Assembly: GCA_004557905.1 (NCBI GenBank)
Contig: SFFH01000091.1
Location: 1 to 5,862, forward strand
Source of the DNA: Clostridiales bacterium
GTDB lineage: Bacteria; Bacillota; Clostridia; Christensenellales; Aristaeellaceae
DNA length: 5,862 bases
Direction: 5' to 3'
The notes under the pieces were generated by a model. It did no database searches. It worked only from the letters and a program-made list of their open reading frames with translations, and was not told the origin of the DNA. The first letter of the stretch is position 1. Each line of letters starts with the position of its first letter. The position numbers and the translations under genes are program-made. This document shows, piece after piece, positions 1-5,862 of the stretch.

Positions 1-1
1 G

Positions 2-319
2 AAGCCGTCCGCGCGCGGCGAGCTGGAAATCACGACGCTCAATGCGATGTATCTGGAGGACAGAGCGCTGGACGTGCAGCTGCTGGGCCGCGGCTTTGCG
101 TGGCTGGACACCGGCACGATGGACAGCCTGGTGGACGCGGCGGACTTCGTGCGCATGGTGGAGCAGCGACAGGGCATCAAGATCAGCGCACCGGAGGAGA
201 TTGCCTACAAGAACGGCTGGATCGACAAAGAAAAGCTGCTCGAAGGCGCGGCGCGCTACGGTAAGAGTCCGTATGGCCAGCATCTGAAGGCCGTTGCGGA
301 AGGAAAGGTTCGGTATTGA
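2..319 (+). CDS. rfbA: Glucose-1-phosphate thymidylyltransferase, 3' end only
   Basis: RfbA (RmlA) joins dTTP and glucose-1-phosphate to give dTDP-glucose, the first step of cytoplasmic dTDP-L-rhamnose synthesis. The frame is open from the window edge, so only the last 105 residues are seen. The family is usually about 290 residues, so roughly the first 185, with the nucleotide-binding N-terminus, lie upstream. Visible family blocks are ARGELEIT near the start, GFAWLDTGT at visible residues 31-39 (its Asp matches the metal-binding Asp of RmlA), and PEEIAYKNGWI at 64-74, followed by the short helical C-terminus typical of RmlA. The stop TGA (317-319) is one base before the rfbC start, which supports a shared transcript. 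I am sure of the family; completeness upstream cannot be judged. Confidence 0.95.
   Translation, partial: KPSARGELEITTLNAMYLEDRALDVQLLGRGFAWLDTGTMDSLVDAADFVRMVEQRQGIKISAPEEIAYKNGWIDKEKLLEGAARYGKSPYGQHLKAVAEGKVRY
298..308 (+). promoter_or_regulatory. Ribosome binding site of rfbC
   Basis: The purine run GGAAGGAAAGG lies inside the 3' end of rfbA and ends 12 nt before the ATG at 321. It decides the rfbC start: a TTG at 294 is in the same frame but would start upstream of this site. The spacing is a little long, so translational coupling to the rfbA stop at 317-319 probably helps. Confidence 0.6.
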
Positions 320-320
320 T

Positions 321-890
321 ATGGCGATGAAGAGGATCGATACAAAGCTCCCGGGTGTGTATATCGTTGAGCCGCAGGTGTTCGGCGACCAGCGCGGCTA
401 CTTTATGGAGACGTACAATCAAAAGGCCTTTGAGGATATCGGCATCACGGCCGTGTTCGTGCAGGACAACCAGTCCTTCACGGCGCAGAAGGGCGTGCTG
501 CGCGGCATCCACTTTCAGAACGCGCCGATGACGCAGGCCAAGCTGGTGCGCGTGACGCGCGGCGCGGTGATGGATGTTGCGGTCGATCTGCGCCGCGGCA
601 GCCCGACCTATAAGCAGTGGGTCGCGGTGGAGCTCTCCGCCGAGAACAAGCGCATGCTGTTCATCCCGCGGGGCTTCGGCCACGGCTTCAAGACGCTGAC
701 CGACGACGTGGAATTCTGCTATAAGGTGGACAACCTGTACAGCCGCGAGTGCGACCGGGGCATCCGCTTCAATGACCCGGCCATCGGCGTGGATTGGGGC
801 GAGGTGACGGAGAGCCTGCTCTCGCAGAAGGACACGACCGCCCCGCTGCTTGAGGAAAGCGACTGCAACTTTGTTTACGGCGAAATCTGA
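321..890 (+). CDS. rfbC: dTDP-4-dehydrorhamnose 3,5-epimerase
   Basis: RfbC (RmlC) epimerises C3 and C5 of dTDP-4-keto-6-deoxyglucose, the third step of dTDP-L-rhamnose synthesis, as a cytoplasmic cupin dimer. The protein is 189 residues, the normal family length. The cupin core runs from about residue 10 to 160. Landmarks are the early GDQRGYF block (22-28), the GVLRGIHFQ block with the predicted catalytic base His64, Lys74 in the substrate pocket, IPRGFGHGF (115-123) with His121, Tyr134, the predicted general acid, and LSQKD with Asp171, which matches the Asp paired with the base in characterised RmlC. The start at 321 is preferred over TTG 294 and ATG 327 because of the upstream purine run and the family N-terminus. 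It begins one base after rfbA and ends 12 nt before rfbB. No defect is seen. Confidence 0.96.
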   Translation: MAMKRIDTKLPGVYIVEPQVFGDQRGYFMETYNQKAFEDIGITAVFVQDNQSFTAQKGVLRGIHFQNAPMTQAKLVRVTRGAVMDVAVDLRRGSPTYKQWVAVELSAENKRMLFIPRGFGHGFKTLTDDVEFCYKVDNLYSRECDRGIRFNDPAIGVDWGEVTESLLSQKDTTAPLLEESDCNFVYGEI

Positions 891-896
891 GGAGGG
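890..896 (+). promoter_or_regulatory. Ribosome binding site of rfbB
   Basis: AGGAGGG is a near-perfect Shine-Dalgarno sequence. It begins on the last base of the rfbC stop codon (TGA 888-890) and ends 6 nt before the ATG at 903. It fixes the rfbB start and is the strongest such site in the window. Confidence 0.85.
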
Positions 897-902
897 CCAC
901 AT

Positions 903-1922
903 ATGACGATCATCGTGACCGGCGGCGCCGGCTTTATCGGCTCCAACTTCATCTTTCACATGCTGGACAAGCATCCGGCGTACCGCATCGTCTGCCTGGA
1001 CAAGCTGACCTACGCGGGCAATCTCTCCACGCTCAAGCCCGTCATGGACAACCCGAATTTCCGCTTCGTAAAGGCGGACATCTGCGACCGCGAAGCGGTG
1101 GAGCAGCTCTTTGAGGAGGAGCATCCAGACATCGTCGTGAACTTCGCGGCGGAAAGTCATGTGGACCGCTCCATCGAGAACCCGGGCGTGTTCCTGCAGA
1201 CCAACATTATGGGCACGCAGGTGCTCATGGATGCGTGCCGCAAGTACGGCATCACGCGCTATCATCAGGTCAGCACGGACGAAGTCTACGGCGACCTGCC
1301 GCTCGACCGCCCGGATCTGTTCTTCACCGAGGAGACGCCGATTCACACCAGCAGCCCCTATTCCAGCTCCAAGGCGGGCGCGGACCTGCTCGTGCTGGCG
1401 TATCACCGCACCTACGGTCTGCCGGTGACGATCTCCCGCTGCTCCAACAACTACGGCCCGTACCACTTCCCGGAGAAGCTGATCCCGCTGATGATCGCCA
1501 ACTGCTTAAACGACAAGCCGCTGCCGGTCTACGGCAAGGGCGAGAACGTGCGCGACTGGCTGTACGTCGAGGACCACTGCAAGGCGATCGACCTCATCAT
1601 CCACAAGGGCCGCGTGGGCGAGGTCTACAACATCGGCGGGCACAACGAGATGCGCAACATCGACATCGTGAAGCTCATCTGCAAGACGCTGGGCAAGCCG
1701 GAGAGCCTCATCACCTACGTCACCGACCGCAAGGGTCACGACATGCGCTACGCGATCGACCCGACGAAGATCCACAACGAGCTGGGCTGGCTGCCGGAGA
1801 CGAAGTTCGCCGACGGCATTCAGAAGACGATTGCGTGGTATCTTGACAACCGCGGCTGGTGGGAGGAGATCATCTCCGGCGAGTACCAGAACTACTACGA
1901 GAAGATGTACGGGAACAGGTAA
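903..1922 (+). CDS. rfbB: dTDP-glucose 4,6-dehydratase
   Basis: RfbB (RmlB) is an NAD-dependent short-chain dehydrogenase/reductase of the extended type. It converts dTDP-glucose to dTDP-4-keto-6-deoxyglucose, the second step of dTDP-L-rhamnose synthesis. The protein is 339 residues, a normal length. The Rossmann motif GGAGFIG is at residues 7-13, the family block FAAESHVDRS at 81-90, and the catalytic STDEVYG at 124-130, where Thr125, Asp126 and Glu127 match the residues that drive dehydration. The YSSSK at 153-157 supplies catalytic Tyr153 and Lys157. Then come the substrate-binding SRCSNNYGPYHFPEKLIP block (178-195) and the C-terminal RDWLYVEDHC (217-226). All expected catalytic residues are present and the frame is intact. 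The start is set by the AGGAGG six bases upstream. It sits 6 nt before rfbD in the same operon. Confidence 0.97.
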   Translation: MTIIVTGGAGFIGSNFIFHMLDKHPAYRIVCLDKLTYAGNLSTLKPVMDNPNFRFVKADICDREAVEQLFEEEHPDIVVNFAAESHVDRSIENPGVFLQTNIMGTQVLMDACRKYGITRYHQVSTDEVYGDLPLDRPDLFFTEETPIHTSSPYSSSKAGADLLVLAYHRTYGLPVTISRCSNNYGPYHFPEKLIPLMIANCLNDKPLPVYGKGENVRDWLYVEDHCKAIDLIIHKGRVGEVYNIGGHNEMRNIDIVKLICKTLGKPESLITYVTDRKGHDMRYAIDPTKIHNELGWLPETKFADGIQKTIAWYLDNRGWWEEIISGEYQNYYEKMYGNR

Positions 1923-1928
1923 ACTGAT

Positions 1929-2754
1929 ATGAAGGTATTGGTCACCGGCGTCTGCGGCCAGCTGGGCCACGACGTCGTCAATGAGCTGACAAAGCGCGGC
2001 CATGAGGCCATCGGCAGCGACATCACGCCCGTATACAGCGGCGCGGACGACGGCACGGCGGTGACGCGCGCGCCGTATGTGCAGCTGGACATCACCGATG
2101 CCGATGCGGTTTCGCGCGTGCTCGGCGAGACGAAGCCCGATGCGGTCGTGCACTGCGCGGCCTGGACGGCGGTGGACGCGGCCGAGGACAACGAGGACAG
2201 GGTGCGCGCCATCAACGCGGGCGGCACGCGGCACATCGCGGCGGCGTGCAAAGTGCTTGGCTGCAAGCTGATGTACATCAGCACGGACTATGTGTTTGAC
2301 GGGCAGGGCGAGACACCGTGGGCGCCGGACTGCACCGATTACGCGCCGCTGAACGTTTACGGTCAGACGAAGCTGGAGGGTGAGCTGGCGTGGGTGTTCG
2401 GCCTGAACGGCAAGAACTTTATCAAAACGATGCTCAGCCTCGGACAGAAACACGAGTGTGTGCGCGTGGTCTGCGACCAGATCGGCACACCGACCTACAC
2501 GCTCGACCTCGCCCGGCTGCTGGTCGACATGATCGAAACCGACAGGTACGGCTACTATCATGCGACCAACGAGGGCGGTTACATCTCCTGGGCGGACTTC
2601 GCCCGCGTACGGCCTGTCAAAAGCCGCACGGCCGTTCAACAGTCGGCTCGACAAGCGCAAGCTGATCGAAAACGGCTTTGAGCCGCTGCCCACATGGCAG
2701 GATGCGCTGAGCCGGTATCTCAGGGAAATCGGCTGCACGGCCGACAAGACCTGA
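1929..2754 (+). pseudogene. rfbD: dTDP-4-dehydrorhamnose reductase, disrupted
   Basis: RfbD (RmlD) is the NAD(P)H-dependent reductase that completes dTDP-L-rhamnose. From ATG 1929 the frame gives 250 residues and stops at 2681. It has the Rossmann GVCGQLG (7-13), HCAAWTAVDAAE (75-86), STDYVFDG (118-125) and catalytic YGQTK (144-148, Tyr144 and Lys148). Two faults follow. After GELA (151-154) the protein jumps straight to WVFG (155-158), without the roughly 14 residues, including the IVRI-type strand, that relatives carry there. After DFA (223-225) the in-frame tail VRPVKSRTAVQQ is nonsense, while the +1 frame from about 2608 reads YGLSKAARPFNSRLDK and on through PLPTWQDAL to TGA 2752-2754, the true family C-terminus. 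Roughly 20 residues between these blocks are missing and the deletion changes frame. The catalytic residues survive, but the C-terminal substrate-binding part is lost. No strong ribosome site is seen (only AGG at 1917-1919), so translation probably couples to rfbB. A sequencing or assembly fault is possible. Confidence 0.85.
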
Positions 2755-2783
2755 GGCGCTTTGCCAGGAAAAACTGCATAACC

Positions 2784-2815
2784 AAAACGCTCTTGACCAC
2801 GAAGGGCGTTTTTTT
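2784..2815 (+). terminator. Rho-independent terminator of the rfb operon
   Basis: The left arm 2784-2794 (AAAACGCTCTT) pairs with 2802-2812 (AAGGGCGTTTT) in an 11-bp stem with one T-G wobble (2791 with 2805). The loop is 7 nt (GACCACG, 2795-2801). A run of seven T (2809-2815) starts inside the stem and ends it. It lies 30 nt after the end of the rfbD remnant. The A-tract on the left arm means the hairpin can be drawn on the other strand too, but no gene converges from the right. Confidence 0.88.
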
Positions 2816-2819
2816 AAAC

Positions 2820-2826
2820 AAAGGGG
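2820..2826 (+). promoter_or_regulatory. Ribosome binding site of the GH38 gene
   Basis: AAAGGGG ends 10 nt before the ATG at 2837 and immediately follows the terminator T-run. It decides the start: a nearer ATG at 2832 is out of frame and hits TGA after one more codon. The purine run suits initiation at 2837. Confidence 0.6.
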
Positions 2827-2836
2827 TGTATATGGG

Positions 2837-5800
2837 ATGAAACCCGAGTGGAAGGACCGCGTGAAGCACTGGATGAACGTGCTGGAGAAGGAGTTCTACG
2901 AGCCGCTGGGAGAGATCGCGCTCGAGGGCTTCGAGACGACGGAGATGCTTGCGCCCGAGGAGGCGGAGGCGTGCGGCTTTGCGCCGATGCCCGTGGGAAC
3001 GGCCTGGGGCTGCAAGTGGCATTACTGCTGGATGCGCGGGGAGATCGTGCTGCCTGCGCAGGCGGCGGGGGAGCGCATCGTGATGGACCTGCGCCAGGGC
3101 GGCGAGGCGACACTGTTTGTGAACGGCGAGGCGTTCGGCACGCGCCGCGCGGAGTGGGTGAGTGTGCCGCATCACTACATCTGTGATCAGGTGCTGACCC
3201 TGCATGCCGAGCCGGGCGAGCGCTTCCATCTGCTGATGGAAGCCTACGCCGGGCACGACTACCCGGGCGAGCATCAGGACGGCTGCGCGACGGGGCCGGT
3301 GCGCCCGGGCGACTTTCTGCCCGAGCCGGAGGACGTGCCGCGCCAGAGGATGGGCCGAAGCACGTTCGGCATCTGGCATGAGACGGCGTACCAGCTGTGG
3401 CTCGATCTGCGCACGATCGCCGACCTGCTGAAGGTGGAGGACAAGGACTCCCTGCGCGCGGCAGAGCTGGAGGAGGCGCTGGAGCGCTTCACGCTGCTGG
3501 TGGATTATGAGCAGCCGCGCGAGGGACGGCTGGCGGACTATGCGCGTGCGCGCGAGGCGATTGCCCCCGTGCTGGCCGCGCGCAACGGCACGTCTGCGCC
3601 GCACATGGCGGCCATCGGCACCGCGCATCTGGATGTGTGCTGGCTGTGGCCGTACCGGGAGACGCAGCGCAAGGTGGCGCGCACGTTTGCCCAGCAGATC
3701 CGCCTGATGGACATGTATCCGGATTACAAGTTCCTCCAGAGCCAGCCGGAGACGTATAAAATCTGCAAGACGCTGTATCCCGCGCTGTACGAGAAGATCA
3801 AGGAAAAGGTGCGTGCGGGCCAGTGGATCGCGGACGGCAGCATGTGGGTGGAGCCGGACACGAACATGACCTCCGGCGAGTCGCTGATCCGCCAGATCGT
3901 GCACGGCAAGCGGTTTTATCAGGAAGAGTTCGGCGTCGATTGCCAGCTGCTGTGGCTGCCGGACACGTTCGGCTACAGCGCCGTGCTGCCGCAGATTCTG
4001 CGCGGCTGCGGGGTCAAATACCTGACGACGCAGAAGATCTTCTGGACCTACAACGGCAGCGACCCGTTCCCGTACCACTACTTCACCTGGCAGGGCATGG
4101 ACGGCAGCGAGGTGACCAGCTTCCTGCACATGGACTATACCTCCAGAACCGACCCGGAGACGACGGTAAACCGCTGGCGCAATCGCGTGCAGAAACGGGA
4201 CATGAGCCGTTTCCTGCTGCCGTTCGGCTATGGCGACGGCGGCGGCGGCCCGACCCGCGACCACATCGAGTTCGTCCGGCGGCAGAAGGACCTGCAGGGC
4301 GCGCCGAGGATGACGTTTGAAGCGCCGCAGGACTTCTTTGAGGAATGCGCAAAGGACGGCGCGCCGAAGAACCGCTACGTCGGCGAGCTGTATTTCCAGT
4401 GCCATCGCGGCACCTATACCAGCCAGGCAGCCATCAAGCGCGGCAACCGCAAGAGCGAGCTGGCGTTGCGCGAGGCGGAGATGTGGAGCGCCGCGGCGGC
4501 GGAAGCTTTGCCCTACCCGCAGGCGGAGCTGGACAAGGCGTGGAAGGGCGTGTTGCTCAATCAGTTCCACGACATCCTGCCCGGCTCGAGCATCGCGCGG
4601 GTGTACGAGGAGGCACGCAGGCGTTACGGCGAAATCCTCGCAAGCGCGAAGGACATGACGCAGGCGGCGGTCAGCGCCCTCACGGAGGGAAGCGAGGGCA
4701 CAACATATTTCAACTCCCTGAGCTGGAGCCGCCGCGCGCTGGTGAAGCAGGACGGGCGCTACGGCTTTGCCGTGCTGCCGCCGTGCGGCTGGAGTGCGGA
4801 GGTTGACTTCAGCGAGCCGGCGCATCCGGTGATGCTCTGCGCGCTTGAGGACGGCGGCGTCATTCTGCGCAACGGGCTCATCACGGCGCAGCTCAACCGC
4901 CTGGGCGAAATCGTCGCCTGCGAGCACCGGGGAAAGCGCTGCATCGGCGGCAGGGGCAACGTGCTGAAGCTGTACAAGGATGTGCCGCGCCTGTTCGATG
5001 CGTGGGACATCGACAGCATGTACGATCAGCAGCAGGTCGATCTGGGCGGTGACGCGGTGCTCGAAGTGATCGAGGAGACGCCGTGGCGCTGCGCGGTGAG
5101 GGTGACGCGCCGGTTCAGCCAGTCGACGCTCACACAGGAGATTGCGCTTACGGCGGACAGCTGCCGCATCGACTTCATCACGCATGTTTCCTGGCAGGAG
5201 ACGCACCGACTGCTCAAGGCGGCGTTTGAAACCGGCGTGCACGCGGACGAGGCGATCAACGAGATTCAGTTCGGCTTCATCAGGCGGCCGACGCACCGCA
5301 GCCGTCCCTACGACGCGGACCGCTTCGAGGTCTGCAACCATCGCTATACGGCGCTGTGCGACGAGAACCGCGGCGCGGCCGTGCTCAACGAGAGCAAGTA
5401 CGGCGTGAGCGTGCTGGGCGACGAGATCGCGCTGACGCTGCTGCGCGCGGCGACCTGCCCGGACCTGAACGCCGACAAGGGCGAGCACGACTTCACCTAC
5501 AGCTACTACGTCTGGGACGGACCGTTCATGGACTGCGGCGTGGTGCGCGAGGGCTATGCGCTCAATGTGCCGCTCACGCAGTCGGCGGGCAGGTGCCCGA
5601 CGCACAGCCTGATGCAGGTGGACGCGCCGAACGTGATCATCGACACAGTGAAGCTGGCCGAGGACGGCAGCGGCGACGTGATCGTGCGCCTGTACGAGAG
5701 CAAGCATGCGCAGACAGCAGCGACGCTGTCGCTGGGCTTCCCGGCCGCAAAGGCGTTTGTCTGCGATATGCTGGAAAACCCGCAGCAGGAGCTGGCCGTG

Positions 5801-5862
5801 AACACCAACGCCGTGACGCTGGCAATGCGCGCGTTTGAGATCAAGACGGTGAGGATCAAACG
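2837..5862 (+). CDS. Alpha-mannosidase, glycoside hydrolase family 38, 3' end missing
   Basis: This is a retaining, metal-dependent exo-alpha-mannosidase that would trim alpha-linked mannose from oligosaccharides. The frame is open to the window edge: 1008 full codons are visible. Family members of this type are about 1030-1050 residues, and the visible end (AFEIKTVRIK) looks like a family C-terminus, so the stop is probably only a few codons beyond. Residues 20-230 form the 2C1-type N-terminal domain (WGCKWHYCW at 57-65, FGIWHETAYQLW at 177-188). The catalytic domain starts with GTAHLDVCWLWP (261-272); predicted metal ligands are His264 and Asp266, Asp376 in WLPDTFGY (373-380, also the predicted nucleophile), and His578 in NQFHDILPGSS (575-585). 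Other blocks are GGMWVE-like GSMWVEPDTN (334-343), GYGDGGGGPT (464-473) and GELYFQCHRGTYTSQA (516-531). The rest is the beta-sandwich C-terminal region. No signal peptide or membrane segment is seen, so it is probably cytoplasmic and acts on imported oligosaccharides. It is separated from the rhamnose genes by a terminator. The exact linkage specificity cannot be read from sequence. Confidence 0.95.
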   Translation, partial: MKPEWKDRVKHWMNVLEKEFYEPLGEIALEGFETTEMLAPEEAEACGFAPMPVGTAWGCKWHYCWMRGEIVLPAQAAGERIVMDLRQGGEATLFVNGEAFGTRRAEWVSVPHHYICDQVLTLHAEPGERFHLLMEAYAGHDYPGEHQDGCATGPVRPGDFLPEPEDVPRQRMGRSTFGIWHETAYQLWLDLRTIADLLKVEDKDSLRAAELEEALERFTLLVDYEQPREGRLADYARAREAIAPVLAARNGTSAPHMAAIGTAHLDVCWLWPYRETQRKVARTFAQQIRLMDMYPDYKFLQSQPETYKICKTLYPALYEKIKEKVRAGQWIADGSMWVEPDTNMTSGESLIRQIVHGKRFYQEEFGVDCQLLWLPDTFGYSAVLPQILRGCGVKYLTTQKIFWTYNGSDPFPYHYFTWQGMDGSEVTSFLHMDYTSRTDPETTVNRWRNRVQKRDMSRFLLPFGYGDGGGGPTRDHIEFVRRQKDLQGAPRMTFEAPQDFFEECAKDGAPKNRYVGELYFQCHRGTYTSQAAIKRGNRKSELALREAEMWSAAAAEALPYPQAELDKAWKGVLLNQFHDILPGSSIARVYEEARRRYGEILASAKDMTQAAVSALTEGSEGTTYFNSLSWSRRALVKQDGRYGFAVLPPCGWSAEVDFSEPAHPVMLCALEDGGVILRNGLITAQLNRLGEIVACEHRGKRCIGGRGNVLKLYKDVPRLFDAWDIDSMYDQQQVDLGGDAVLEVIEETPWRCAVRVTRRFSQSTLTQEIALTADSCRIDFITHVSWQETHRLLKAAFETGVHADEAINEIQFGFIRRPTHRSRPYDADRFEVCNHRYTALCDENRGAAVLNESKYGVSVLGDEIALTLLRAATCPDLNADKGEHDFTYSYYVWDGPFMDCGVVREGYALNVPLTQSAGRCPTHSLMQVDAPNVIIDTVKLAEDGSGDVIVRLYESKHAQTAATLSLGFPAAKAFVCDMLENPQQELAVNTNAVTLAMRAFEIKTVRIK

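Noticed and set aside
294..320. TTG at 294 as a longer rfbC start
   Set aside because: It would add nine residues (MRKERFGID) unlike the family N-terminus, overlap rfbA, and place the purine-rich ribosome site inside the coding region.
2601..2612. Programmed +1 ribosomal frameshift in rfbD
   Set aside because: No slippery run, rare-codon stall or stimulatory site is visible, and a frameshift would not restore the roughly 20 conserved residues missing at the junction. A deletion explains the data better.
183..2747. Minus-strand open frames of 427 and 413 codons opposite the rfb genes
   Set aside because: These are again codon-register shadows: rfbC, rfbB and rfbD share one frame. The break between the two frames is caused by a single rare TTA leucine codon in rfbB at 1506-1508. 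The translations show no recognisable protein.
2560..2754. A separate small 64-residue gene starting at ATG 2560
   Set aside because: The first part (to about 2604) is out-of-frame rfbD sequence and the rest is the conserved RfbD C-terminus, so it is a piece of the broken gene and not an independent one.
2782..2796. Possible catabolite-repression (cre) operator around AAAACGCT
   Set aside because: Only the central eight bases fit the cre consensus and the outer TG/CA ends are missing; the same bases are fully explained as the left arm of the terminator.
2793..2821. Possible promoter with TTGACC (2793-2798) as -35
   Set aside because: No hexamer resembling TATAAT lies 16-18 nt downstream (AAACAA is there), TATATG at 2829 is 30 nt away, and the TTGACC bases belong to the terminator stem and loop.
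2720..5707. A 995-codon open frame on the minus strand, opposite the GH38 gene
   Set aside because: Its codons lie in exact register with the GH38 codons, so it stays open merely because the GH38 gene in this GC-rich genome uses no TTA, CTA or TCA codons there. Its translation is a low-complexity mix rich in R, A, H, L and V with no family motif, while the + strand has a clear, motif-complete enzyme.

Overview
The window is a GC-rich, gene-dense stretch with every gene on the + strand. Protein wording (RmlD with a long GQ-type Rossmann start and a C-terminal YGLSK/RPFNSRLDK block, and a GH38 with a 2C1-type N-terminal domain), AGGAGG-type ribosome binding sites and a U-tailed hairpin terminator suggest a high-GC Clostridia-type Firmicute, such as a gut Oscillospiraceae- or Christensenellales-like bacterium. 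This placement is inferred from sequence style and is not proven.

Left part (2 to 2754): a dTDP-L-rhamnose operon in the order rfbA (3' end only), rfbC, rfbB, rfbD, with gaps of 1, 12 and 6 nt, so almost certainly co-transcribed. RfbA makes dTDP-glucose, RfbB dehydrates it, RfbC epimerises the keto sugar and RfbD would reduce it to dTDP-L-rhamnose for cell-surface polysaccharide. The first three look sound as far as they can be seen. The last, rfbD, is broken. It lacks a conserved strand after the catalytic YxxxK region (apparently an in-frame deletion near 2390). It then loses the segment between the DFA and YGLSK blocks through a deletion that changes frame (near 2601-2608), so translation ends at 2681 on a wrong-frame tail. 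The real C-terminus is still readable in the +1 frame to 2754.

Middle (2755 to 2836): a strong intrinsic terminator (11-bp stem, 7-nt loop, 7 T) closes the rhamnose operon. No convincing promoter for the next gene is visible.

Right part (2837 to the window end): a nearly complete cytoplasmic GH38 alpha-mannosidase, open at the 3' edge with 1008 codons visible and all predicted metal ligands present. It belongs to glycan breakdown and not to rhamnose synthesis, so the window joins two functionally separate units.

I see no mobile element, CRISPR, tRNA, rRNA or new system. The observation most worth following is the doubly damaged rfbD, which could be a real loss or an assembly or sequencing artefact.
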